Source: CAZYBG01 sp964645155 | Lineage (GTDB): Bacteria > Pseudomonadota > Alphaproteobacteria > Rhodobacterales > Rhodobacteraceae | DNA length: 6,455 nt | Direction: 5' to 3' | Assembly: GCA_964645155.1 (NCBI GenBank) | Contig: CAZYBG010000142.1 | Span: 1-6,455, forward strand | Part shown: in pieces, positions 1 through 5,479 of the stretch | Layout of the letters: each line of letters opens with the position of its first letter | Position numbering within the stretch: position 1 is the stretch's first letter | The notes under the pieces: model-generated | What the model was told of the DNA's origin: nothing | Databases searched by the model: none | The model's input: the letters and a program-made list of their open reading frames with translations, nothing else | Position numbers and translations under genes: made by a program

Positions 1-739
1 CCACGCCCAGGTCGCCGCGCGCGACCATGATGCCGTCCGACGCGGCGAGGATCTCGGCATAGGCCTTCACCGCCGCCGGCTTCTCGATCTTCGACAGGAT
101 CGCCGCCCGCCCGCGGGCCAGCTCGCGCGCCTCGTCCACGTCCGCGCGGCGCTGCACGAACGACAGCGCCAGCCAGTCGATCCCCAGTTCGCAGGCGAAT
201 TCCAGGTCCTTGCGGTCCTTCTCCGACAGCGCCGCCAGCGGCAGCACCACGTCGGGCACGTTCACCCCCTTGCGGTTCGAGATCGTGCCGCCCGTCAGCA
301 CCGTGCAGTTCGCGAAGTCGCGGCCGCAGGCATCGACGCGGAAGCGCATCTTGCCGTCGTTGACGAGCAGCGTGGCGCCCGCCTCGAGCGCCGCGAAGAT
401 CTCGGGATGCGGCAGCGACACCCGTTCTGCGCCGCCCGGCGCGGGGTCGAGGTCGAAGCGGAACTTCGCGCCTTCGGCCAGTTCCTCCTCGCCGCTCGCG
501 AAGGTGCCGACGCGCAGCTTCGGGCCCTGCAGGTCAGCCAGGATCGCAATCGGCCGGCCGACATCCGCCTCGACCTGGCGGATGATCGCGTGGCGCCGGG
601 CGATGTCGTCATGCGTGCCGTGGCTCATGTTCAGCCGGAACACGTCGGCCCCGGCGACGTAGAGCGCGCGGATGATCGCGTAGCTGTCCGAGGCCGGCCC
701 GAGGGTCGCGACGATCTTCACGTTGCGGTGCCGTCGCAT
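1..739 (-). CDS. pyk: Pyruvate kinase, N-terminal part (cut by window edge)
   Basis: Pyruvate kinase catalyses the last step of glycolysis, moving phosphate from phosphoenolpyruvate to ADP in the cytosol. The minus strand reads open for 246 codons from the ATG at 739-737 to the window edge. Family landmarks appear in order: VKIVATLGPAS (about 7-17), the RLNMSHG nucleotide/substrate loop (35-41), ADLQGPKLRVG, VNDGKMRFRV in the B domain, GGTISNRKGVNVPD, LSEKDRKDLEFACELGIDW, SKIEK with catalytic K217 and metal ligand E219, and DGIMVARGDLGV with D243. The family is usually about 470-490 residues, so roughly the C-terminal half, including the allosteric domain, lies outside. The start is supported by a purine-rich AAGGAA just upstream on the minus strand. 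It is divergent from the amidohydrolase gene. The motif series leaves little doubt about the identity. Confidence 0.97.
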   Translation of the reverse strand, partial: MRRHRNVKIVATLGPASDSYAIIRALYVAGADVFRLNMSHGTHDDIARRHAIIRQVEADVGRPIAILADLQGPKLRVGTFASGEEELAEGAKFRFDLDPAPGGAERVSLPHPEIFAALEAGATLLVNDGKMRFRVDACGRDFANCTVLTGGTISNRKGVNVPDVVLPLAALSEKDRKDLEFACELGIDWLALSFVQRRADVDEARELARGRAAILSKIEKPAAVKAYAEILAASDGIMVARGDLGV

Positions 740-780
740 GCCGTTCCTTCCCCGAACCTTCGTTAGCGCAAACTCACCCG

Positions 781-809
781 TCTATGGCCGAAATCGCCGC
801 GGCCGGCAA
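781..809 (-). promoter_or_regulatory. Candidate pyk promoter
   Basis: Read on the minus strand, TTGCCG (809-804) is followed after 17 bases by CATAGA (786-781), a fair but not strong match to a sigma-70-type promoter. Transcription would begin near 774, giving a leader of about 35 bases before the pyk start at 739. The rest of the 740-948 gap is very GC-rich, with no convincing small gene, operator or hairpin seen. The amidohydrolase promoter must also lie in this gap but I could not pick it out. Assigned from sequence resemblance only. Confidence 0.3.
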
Positions 810-948
810 CCGCCGGAACGGCGCGCCGGGGCGCCTTCGGCCCGGCTGTGGCCGCCCTGTTGCCTGGCCGTGGCAGCGATGGCGCGCGGCGTTCTTCCGC
901 CCGGCGGCGCTTCGGTCTATGCGGGGCCGGGGAAGCGGACGGAGCGCC

Positions 949-1683
949 ATGGAACAGCCCTACGAGATCGCCGGCGCGGACCGGCCCGGCCGCTGGCTCG
1001 TCACCTGCGACCACGCCTCGAACGCCGTCCCCGCCGAGGTCGGCGGCACCCTCGGGCTGTCCGAGGGCGAGATGGGCCGCCACATCGCCTACGACATCGG
1101 CGCCGCCGGCGTCACCCGGCGGCTGGCCGGGCTGCTCGACGCGCCGGCGATCCTCGGCCGGTTCTCGCGCCTCGTCATCGACCCCAACCGGGGCGAGGAC
1201 GACCCGACGCTGGTGATGAAGCTCTACGACGGCACCCTCGTGCCCGGAAACCGCGACGTCGGCGCGGCCGAGACCGAGCGCCGCCTCGCGCTGTTCCACC
1301 GGCCGTATCACGACGCGCTGGCGCGGCTTGCCGCGCGCCGGCCCGACACGGTGCTCTGCGCGGTCCATTCGTTCACGCCGCGCCTCGTCGGGCGGCATCC
1401 GCGGCCGTGGCATGTCGGCATCCTGCATGCCGAGGATCACCGCCTCGCCCATCCGCTCCTCGCCCGGCTGACGGCCGAGCCCGATCTCTGCATCGGCGAC
1501 AACGAACCCTATGCCGGCCACCTGCCGGGCGACTCGCTCGACCGCCACGGGCTCAAGACCGGCCGGCCCCACGTGCTGATCGAACTCCGCCACGACCTGA
1601 TCGCGACGGCGGACGGTCAGCGCGCCTGGGCCGACCGGCTCGCGCCCATTCTGAAGGCGGCGCTGGCCGATGCCGGCGTCTGA
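949..1683 (+). CDS. N-formylglutamate amidohydrolase family protein
   Basis: This encodes 244 residues resembling the N-formylglutamate amidohydrolase (HutG/FGase) family, zinc-dependent enzymes that hydrolyse N-formylglutamate to formate and glutamate in one form of histidine breakdown. Visible family landmarks are TCDHASNAVP (19-28; candidate metal or catalytic D21/H22), HIAYDIGAAGV (45-55), DPNRGEDDPT (78-87), AVHSFTP (138-144) and a closing IELRHDLI (211-218), where other members often have N or Q in place of H215. I chose ATG 949 because GGAG at 941-944 gives a usable ribosome site and similarity begins just after it. The frame stays open upstream to 784, but that part looks like random GC-rich sequence. 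No other histidine-utilisation gene is nearby, so the true substrate may differ from formylglutamate. The family is clear; the exact reaction is inferred. Confidence 0.88.
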   Translation: MEQPYEIAGADRPGRWLVTCDHASNAVPAEVGGTLGLSEGEMGRHIAYDIGAAGVTRRLAGLLDAPAILGRFSRLVIDPNRGEDDPTLVMKLYDGTLVPGNRDVGAAETERRLALFHRPYHDALARLAARRPDTVLCAVHSFTPRLVGRHPRPWHVGILHAEDHRLAHPLLARLTAEPDLCIGDNEPYAGHLPGDSLDRHGLKTGRPHVLIELRHDLIATADGQRAWADRLAPILKAALADAGV

Positions 1684-1691
1684 CCGGTCAG
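1680..1691. repeat. 12-bp perfect palindrome containing both convergent stop codons
   Basis: CTGACCGGTCAG is a perfect inverted repeat. Its left half holds the TGA stop of the amidohydrolase gene (1681-1683, plus) and its right half holds the TGA stop of the membrane-protein gene (1690-1688, minus). The two genes are separated by only four bases, so this site is the whole convergent junction. No T-run follows on either strand, so it is not a textbook intrinsic terminator. A role in bidirectional termination is possible but unproven. Confidence 0.6.
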
Positions 1692-2098
1692 CCCGATTCG
1701 GGGTGCAGCCGGCCGAACACCAGGGTGCGGTCGCGCACGTCGAGCACCACGATCACAACGAACAGGGCCATCGCGGCAAGCGCGAGAAGGCTGAAGGCCA
1801 TGGCGAGCGGCACGACCGCCTCGTTGTGCGTCCACAGGTAGCCGCCGAGCGTGACCGGAAATCCCCAGAACCCGGCGACGGCCAGCGTCACCTGGGCCAG
1901 GGCCAGCCGCCGCCGGGAATAGCCCGCGCCGCGATAATAGAGGCCCATCAGCGCAAGGCTGACCCAGCCGAGAAGGTTCAGGTGCGCGTGGGCAGGTGCC
2001 AGCGTGAAATCCCCGGCAATGCCCATGGCGATGCCGGCGCTCATGCCGGTCAGGCCGGCAAGGACCGCCGCCACGAAGCAGATGTCGTGAAGTCTCAT
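1688..2098 (-). CDS. Small four-helix membrane protein with HAHLNLLGW motif (oxidase subunit I-like)
   Basis: This encodes 136 residues that are almost all hydrophobic. Four membrane segments can be drawn at about 6-28, 38-57, 67-88 and 94-119, with short polar loops and a basic/acidic C-terminal tail. The most striking motif is APAHAHLNLLGW (34-45), with H37, H39 and N41 at the start of the second helix. It recalls the histidine-bearing helices of heme-copper oxidase subunit I, and from memory similar short proteins are sometimes labelled cytochrome-c oxidase, although at this length it cannot be a full subunit. A further histidine (H91 in a LWTHNE loop) could contribute to a metal or heme site. 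It lies 46 bp downstream of the DUF924 gene on the same strand and may be co-transcribed with it. Its ribosome site is weak (GGGA about nine bases upstream). The specific function is not known to me. Confidence 0.8.
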   Translation of the reverse strand: MRLHDICFVAAVLAGLTGMSAGIAMGIAGDFTLAPAHAHLNLLGWVSLALMGLYYRGAGYSRRRLALAQVTLAVAGFWGFPVTLGGYLWTHNEAVVPLAMAFSLLALAAMALFVVIVVLDVRDRTLVFGRLHPESG

Positions 2099-2144
2099 GT
2101 CGATATGTCCCGTTCAGGTGAATGGTCGCGATGCCGCCGGCCGG

Positions 2145-2723
2145 TCAGCCGGCATAGCCCCCGGCCTCGAGCCAGGCGGCTTCCTCGGGGGTGCTCACCC
2201 GGCCGAGGATGGCGTTGCGATGCGGAAAGCGGCCGAAGCGGCGGATGATGTCGCGGTGGTGCCGCGCCCGGCCGGAATGCGGGTCGCCGAGCGGCATGCA
2301 GAACGACACCGACCGGTCCTGGTCGGCGAGCGCCTCGGAATGCGCGAACGGCAGGTAGCAGAACACCCGCAGGGTGCGGTCGACCATCCGGTCGAAGCCG
2401 CGGCCGATCGCCCGTTCGGCCACGCGGCGCGCCTCGGCGTCGGTCGCGTACATCTCGGGCCGGTCGCGGAAGGCGTTGCGGGGATACTGGTCGAGGAGGA
2501 TGGTCAGCGCCAGCGCCCCGGCCGGCGAATACTCCCAGCGGTCCAGCCCGTATGCCCGGGCCGTGCTGTAGACGGTGGCGAACCGCGCCGCGAAGCGCCG
2601 GTCGAAGTCGGGGTCCTTGGCGAACCACCGCTCCGGCCCGGCGTCTCGCCAAAATGCGAGAAGTTCGACCGGCTCGAGCATGAGCTGCGCGAGCCGCGGA
2701 TGAAGATGCGAATTACGAAGCAT
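2145..2723 (-). CDS. DUF924 family protein
   Basis: This encodes 192 residues with the hallmarks of the DUF924 family, soluble all-helical (TPR-like) proteins of unknown function. Visible signatures are LLAFWRDAG plus ERWFAKD (about 21-37), ALTILLDQYPRN in the middle, RVFCYLPFAHSEALADQ, and the C-terminal HHRDIIRRFGRFPHRNAILGR (155-175) followed by STPEE. The length is normal for the family. Two starts are possible. ATG 2723 has GGA/GGAA eight to nine bases upstream. ATG 2681 (residue 15) has no visible ribosome site but fits the usual family start, where the FW motif falls within about ten residues of the N-terminus. I kept the longer form. The gene is divergent from the LysR regulator and upstream of the membrane-protein gene. 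Family assignment is firm; the role is unknown. Confidence 0.93.
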   Translation of the reverse strand: MLRNSHLHPRLAQLMLEPVELLAFWRDAGPERWFAKDPDFDRRFAARFATVYSTARAYGLDRWEYSPAGALALTILLDQYPRNAFRDRPEMYATDAEARRVAERAIGRGFDRMVDRTLRVFCYLPFAHSEALADQDRSVSFCMPLGDPHSGRARHHRDIIRRFGRFPHRNAILGRVSTPEEAAWLEAGGYAG

Positions 2724-2829
2724 GACAAAGGTTCCAGCAAAGTTTCCATCAATCCGCCGCCCGAAGGCTGTGCGGGCGGCACAGATGCCACTGGGCTCGT
2801 GCTGAAGCCAGTGATATGATTTCAGGGAT
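2724..2829. promoter_or_regulatory. Divergent DUF924/LysR control region with two inverted repeats
   Basis: This gap must hold promoters for both flanking genes and is less GC-rich than its surroundings near 2724-2755 and 2810-2829. Two inverted repeats are visible: GCCGCCCG (2756-2763) with CGGGCGGC (2773-2780), a perfect 8-bp pair around nine bases, and CACTGG (2789-2794) with CCAGTG (2808-2813), a 6-bp pair around 13 bases. The second sits just upstream of the TATGAT box and would overlap the -35 region of the LysR gene. LysR-type regulators commonly bind such dyads in the shared promoter of their own gene and a divergent target. Which repeat, if either, is the operator is inference. Confidence 0.45.
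2815..2820 (+). promoter_or_regulatory. Candidate -10 box of the LysR-type gene
   Basis: TATGAT matches the sigma-70 -10 consensus at five of six positions in an otherwise GC-rich stretch. No good -35 hexamer is visible 16-18 bases upstream, which suits a promoter that needs an activator or is blocked by one. Transcription would start at about 2827, almost at the ATG at 2830, implying a leaderless or near-leaderless message. Only a weak AGGG lies two to three bases before the start codon. Confidence 0.35.
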
Positions 2830-3786
2830 ATGCTGAATGAAATCGATCTCTCCCGGATCGACCTGAACCTCCTCGTGCTCTACGAGGCGGTGATGGCCGA
2901 GCGTCATGTCGGCCGCGCCGCACAGCGGCTCAACCTCTCGCCCTCGGCGGTCAGCCACGGCCTCGGCCGGCTGCGCGCCATGCTCGGCGACCCGCTGTTC
3001 CTGCGCACGCCGCGCGGCATGGTGCCGACCGACAGGGCGCTCGCGCTCGAACCCGCCGTGGCGGGCGTTCTCGCCGCGATCCGCCAGGTCGTCGCCTCGG
3101 CCGAACCGTTCGACCCCGCCACCTCGACGCGCCGGTTTCGCATCGGCACCGGCGACGCGATCTTCGGCATGTGCGGGCCGGCCCTCGTCTCCCGCCTCGC
3201 CGTCGAGGCGCCCCGGATCGGCATCGTCTTCCTGCAGATCCTGCCGACCTTCCGGCTCGCGCCCGACACGCAGGCCTGGAACCGGGTGATCGAGATGCTC
3301 GATTCGCGCGAGATCGACATCGCCGTCGTGCCGTCGTCCGACTTTCCGGCCCGCTTCGTCGTGCGGACGCTGGGCAGCCTCCCGCTCGTCGCCGCGACGC
3401 GGGCCGACCACCCGCTCGTGCGCGACCCCACGCTCGACACCTTCTGTGCCGGCCGCCACATCCTCGTTTCGCTGCGCGGCGACCCGGCCGGCATCACCGA
3501 TGTCGCGCTGGCCGCCCTCGGGCGCACGCGCGACGTGGTGCTGACCGTGCCGAGCTTCATGGTAGCGCTCGCGATGGCCGCCGAGAGCGACCTCATCACC
3601 GCGGTGCCCGAGCGTCTCGTCACCGTGCAGGGCGCCCGGCTCGGCCTCGTCGCCTCGCCGCTGCCGATCGAGCTGACGGCCAGCGACATCTCGGTCGTCG
3701 CCACCGCCGCCGCGCTGCAGGATGCCGGCGTCGCCTGGCTCGCCGCCCTCCTGGTCGAGCTTGTCGCGCCGGCCGTCGCGGCTTGA
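2830..3786 (+). CDS. LysR-family transcriptional regulator
   Basis: This encodes a 318-residue DNA-binding regulator of the LysR family, which normally acts as a tetramer whose C-terminal domain senses a small ligand. The N-terminal winged helix-turn-helix is clear: DLNLLVLYEAVMAERHVG (11-28), AAQRLNLSPSAVSHGLGRLR (30-49) with the recognition helix at about 37-48, then DPLFLRTPRGMVPT (54-67). Residues from about 95 form the periplasmic-binding-protein-like effector domain, beginning RRFRIGTGDA and including EIDIAVVPSSDFPARF. The length is standard for the family. The DLNLL start and RTPRGM wing resemble the NodD/NahR-type branch. The gene is divergent from DUF924, its most likely target together with the membrane-protein gene. 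It is followed after 45 bp by DUF1244, which has its own strong ribosome site. The ligand cannot be inferred. Confidence 0.95.
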   Translation: MLNEIDLSRIDLNLLVLYEAVMAERHVGRAAQRLNLSPSAVSHGLGRLRAMLGDPLFLRTPRGMVPTDRALALEPAVAGVLAAIRQVVASAEPFDPATSTRRFRIGTGDAIFGMCGPALVSRLAVEAPRIGIVFLQILPTFRLAPDTQAWNRVIEMLDSREIDIAVVPSSDFPARFVVRTLGSLPLVAATRADHPLVRDPTLDTFCAGRHILVSLRGDPAGITDVALAALGRTRDVVLTVPSFMVALAMAAESDLITAVPERLVTVQGARLGLVASPLPIELTASDISVVATAAALQDAGVAWLAALLVELVAPAVAA

Positions 3787-3831
3787 CCCCGGCCGCCGCC
3801 CGCCCCACCCTGACCGGCGAGGAGACCCGCC

Positions 3832-4143
3832 ATGGACGACGCCACCCGGACCGAGCTCGAGGCCGCGGCCTTCCGCGCGCTGCGCCACCACCTGATGGAC
3901 CAGCGCCCCGAGGTGCAGAACATCGACCTGATGACCCTCGCCGGCTTCTGCCGCAACTGCCTCAGCCGCTGGTACCAGGAGGCGGCCGAGGCCCGCGGCA
4001 TCGCGATGACGAAGGACGAGGCGCGCGCGATCTTCTACGGCATGCCCTATGCCGACTGGGTCGCCGCGCACCAGACGCCGGCCGATGCCGGCCGGCAGGC
4101 CGCCTTCGACAAGGCCTTTGCCGACAATGTCGGCAAAGGCTGA
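3832..4143 (+). CDS. DUF1244 family protein
   Basis: This encodes 103 residues matching DUF1244, small soluble helical proteins of unknown function that are widespread in alphaproteobacteria and some other proteobacteria. Recognisable parts are AFRALRHHLMD (13-23), RPEVQNIDLMTLAGFCRNCLSRWY (25-48) with C40 and C43 in a CxxC arrangement, and MTKDEARAIFYGMPYADW (59-76). The two cysteines could bind a metal or be redox-active, but only one CxxC is present. The start at 3832 is well supported by GAGGAG at 3819-3824, seven bases upstream. The final codons form a long inverted repeat, described separately. From memory, this family often sits beside the N-formylglutamate amidohydrolase gene in alphaproteobacteria; here the two are separated by about 2.1 kb. 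The family is confident; the function is unknown. Confidence 0.93.
   Translation: MDDATRTELEAAAFRALRHHLMDQRPEVQNIDLMTLAGFCRNCLSRWYQEAAEARGIAMTKDEARAIFYGMPYADWVAAHQTPADAGRQAAFDKAFADNVGKG
4114..4140 (+). repeat. 27-base near-perfect palindrome at the 3' end of the DUF1244 gene
   Basis: GCCTTTGCCGACA (4114-4126) and its exact complement TGTCGGCAAAGGC (4128-4140) flank a single central A. As RNA this gives a 12-bp perfect stem with a three-base AAT loop, ending directly before the TGA stop at 4141. No T-run follows; the downstream sequence is C-rich. It could act as a terminator-like or transcript-stabilising structure at the 3' end of the DUF1244 message, or as a protein-binding dyad. The structure is seen directly; any role is inferred. 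Confidence 0.75.
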
Positions 4144-4177
4144 GCCCCCGCCGCTTCCCCCGCGCCGCGATTCCTGC

Positions 4178-4183
4178 CATCAT
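4178..4183 (+). promoter_or_regulatory. Weak candidate -10 box before the 4191 mini-frame
   Basis: CATCAT lies seven bases before the ATG at 4191, in the same relative position as the -10-like boxes before the LysR and pgsA genes. It has a TG one base upstream, as in an extended -10. No -35 element is apparent. If real, transcription would begin at or near the 4191 ATG. Resemblance is modest in this GC-rich sequence. Confidence 0.15.
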
Positions 4184-4190
4184 CGCCGCA

Positions 4191-4217
4191 ATGACCGCCG
4201 CCGCCGCCCCGCGATGA
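4191..4217 (+). other. Possible 8-codon upstream reading frame coupled to the next gene
   Basis: An ATG at 4191 opens a frame coding MTAAAAPR and stopping at TGA 4215-4217. That stop overlaps the ATG at 4214-4216 of the glycolipid-binding gene as ATGA, the arrangement used for stop-start translational coupling. Neither start has a clear ribosome binding site, so a ribosome ending the short frame could restart at 4214. It may also be chance, since short frames are common in GC-rich sequence. Confidence 0.3.
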
Positions 4218-4750
4218 TCGCCGGCGCCCATGCCGTGCTCTGGGTCCGGCTCGACCGGCCGGGCAACGACGCCTGCCGCTTCGCCGAGGCCGAGGGCGGC
4301 TACCTGATCGACGGCTCGGCCACCGATGCAGGCTGGACGCCGCTGCGCTACCGCGTCCGCGCGCGCGACGACGGCACCACCCGCCGCGCCCGCATCGGCG
4401 AGGCCAGCCGGATCTTCATCCGCCGCGCCCCCGACGGCGCCTGGACGCTGAACGGCGCGCCGGTGCCCGAGGTCGCCGGCGCCCTCGACATCGACCTCGG
4501 CTTCACGCCGGCGACGACCACTCTCGCGATCCGCCGCCTCGCGCTCGCCGTCGGCGAAGAGGCGCAGCTGACCGCCGCCTGGTTCGACCCCGACGACGAG
4601 CGGCTGAAGCCGGTGCGCCAGGCCTATCGCCGCACCGCGCCCGGCACCTACCGCTTCACCGCGCCCGACCTCGGCGTCTCGGCCCGCCTCGAGGTCGACC
4701 GCCACGGCATCGTGCGCGACTACGAGGGGCTCTGGCGCGCCCAGGCCTAG
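4214..4750 (+). CDS. Putative glycolipid-binding protein (PF06475, formerly DUF1089)
   Basis: This encodes 178 residues resembling the PF06475 family, whose name comes from the structural resemblance of a Pseudomonas member to lipid-carrying proteins; the actual ligand is not established. Family features seen are LWVRLDRPGNDACRF near the N-terminus (9-23), a basic RRARIG strand (57-62), WTLNGAPVP (77-85), the very characteristic DIDLGFTPATTTLAIRRLAL (92-111), and the ending RDYEGLWRA (168-176). The length is typical. No signal peptide or membrane segment is present, so it is probably cytosolic. I chose ATG 4214 because family similarity starts a few residues later; the frame is open further upstream but reads as shadow of the DUF1244 gene. 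There is no clear ribosome site. It lies 57 bp before pgsA on the same strand, so a link to lipid metabolism is possible but unproven. Confidence 0.88.
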   Translation: MIAGAHAVLWVRLDRPGNDACRFAEAEGGYLIDGSATDAGWTPLRYRVRARDDGTTRRARIGEASRIFIRRAPDGAWTLNGAPVPEVAGALDIDLGFTPATTTLAIRRLALAVGEEAQLTAAWFDPDDERLKPVRQAYRRTAPGTYRFTAPDLGVSARLEVDRHGIVRDYEGLWRAQA

Positions 4751-4807
4751 GCGGCCCTTCGCCGCTGCCCCCTTCCCCTTCCACCCCGCGGCGGTCTATC
4801 CAGACCC
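4751..4807 (+). promoter_or_regulatory. Leader before pgsA: short hairpin, pyrimidine tract, -10-like box
   Basis: Directly after the preceding stop, GCGGC (4751-4755) pairs with GCCGC (4761-4765) around five bases. It is followed by an almost pure pyrimidine tract at about 4766-4782, which could serve as a weak terminator or a Rho-loading site. Next, GGTCT (4793-4797) and AGACC (4802-4806) form a small dyad just before the pgsA ATG. It contains TCTATC (4795-4800), a -10-like box seven bases from the start codon. No ribosome binding site is visible, so pgsA could be translated from a leaderless message. Confidence 0.3.
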
Positions 4808-5479
4808 ATGATCTGGACGATCCCCAACACGCTGACCCTGCTCCGCCTCCTCGCCGCGCCCGGGGTCGCGGTGATGTTTCTCTACTTCAACCGCCCCTGG
4901 GCGGACTGGCTGGCGCTCACGCTCTTCGTCGGCGCCGCCGTCACCGACTGGTTCGACGGCTACCTCGCCCGGCTCTGGAAGCAGGAATCGAAGTTCGGTG
5001 CGATGCTCGATCCGATCGCCGACAAGGCGATGGTGCTGATCGCGCTCGTCGTCCTCACCGGCTATTCCGGCATGAACCCCTGGCTGATCCTGCCCGCCAC
5101 CGTCATCGTCTTCCGCGAGGTCTTCGTCTCGGGCCTGCGCGAGTTCCTCGGCGACAGCGCGCGGCTCCTCAAGGTCACCCAGCTCGCCAAGTGGAAGACC
5201 ACCGCGCAGATGGTGGCGATCGCGGTCCTTTTCCTCGGCACCGGGCTCGACTATCTGAACGGGGTGGCGCGGCAGGGCATGACGCCCGAGCAGTATTCCG
5301 AAGCCGTCGCCGCCGGCATCGCCGATCCGGTCCGCGCCTGCGGCGACCGCTCCTGCGCCTCGCTCGCCGGCATCATCGGCTACGTGCTGATCTGGATCGC
5401 CGCGGTCCTGACGCTGCTGACGGGGTGGGAGTACTTCCGCAAGGCGCTGCCCTTCCTGAAGGACGAGGTGCGCAGATGA
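4808..5479 (+). CDS. pgsA: CDP-diacylglycerol-glycerol-3-phosphate 3-phosphatidyltransferase
   Basis: PgsA is an inner-membrane enzyme that joins CDP-diacylglycerol and glycerol-3-phosphate to give phosphatidylglycerol phosphate, the committed step to phosphatidylglycerol. The protein has 223 residues. The CDP-alcohol phosphotransferase signature is complete: D47, D50, G51, A54, R55, then G64, D68 and D72. The N-terminus IPNTLTLLRLLAAP (5-18) and the REVFVSGLREF stretch are typical of PgsA rather than of phosphatidylserine or cardiolipin synthases. Hydrophobic helices follow throughout. It is longer than the 182-residue E. coli enzyme because of a polar loop at about 149-186 with C178 and C183, followed by a last helix (188-205) and a basic tail. 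The final bases overlap the moaD start as ATGA, implying one transcript and coupled translation with moaD and moaE. Confidence 0.95.
   Translation: MIWTIPNTLTLLRLLAAPGVAVMFLYFNRPWADWLALTLFVGAAVTDWFDGYLARLWKQESKFGAMLDPIADKAMVLIALVVLTGYSGMNPWLILPATVIVFREVFVSGLREFLGDSARLLKVTQLAKWKTTAQMVAIAVLFLGTGLDYLNGVARQGMTPEQYSEAVAAGIADPVRACGDRSCASLAGIIGYVLIWIAAVLTLLTGWEYFRKALPFLKDEVRR

Noticed and set aside
784..948. N-terminal extension of the amidohydrolase up to ATG 784
   Set aside because: The added 55 residues are arginine/proline-rich low-complexity sequence without family similarity, and the ATG at 949 has its own GGAG site.
2140..2153. Small inverted repeat GCCGG-TCAG-CCGGC across the DUF924 stop codon
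   Set aside because: The stem is only 5 bp in very GC-rich sequence with no T-run, so it is too weak to call a terminator.
2749..4071. Very long minus-strand open frame (440 codons) across the LysR and DUF1244 genes
   Set aside because: It is antisense to two clear genes, its composition is biased to G, R, A, E and D as expected of a shadow frame in GC-rich DNA, and no domain is recognisable.
5440..5476. Molybdenum-cofactor riboswitch upstream of moaD
   Set aside because: moaD starts inside the end of pgsA, leaving no leader for such an element, and no matching structure was seen.
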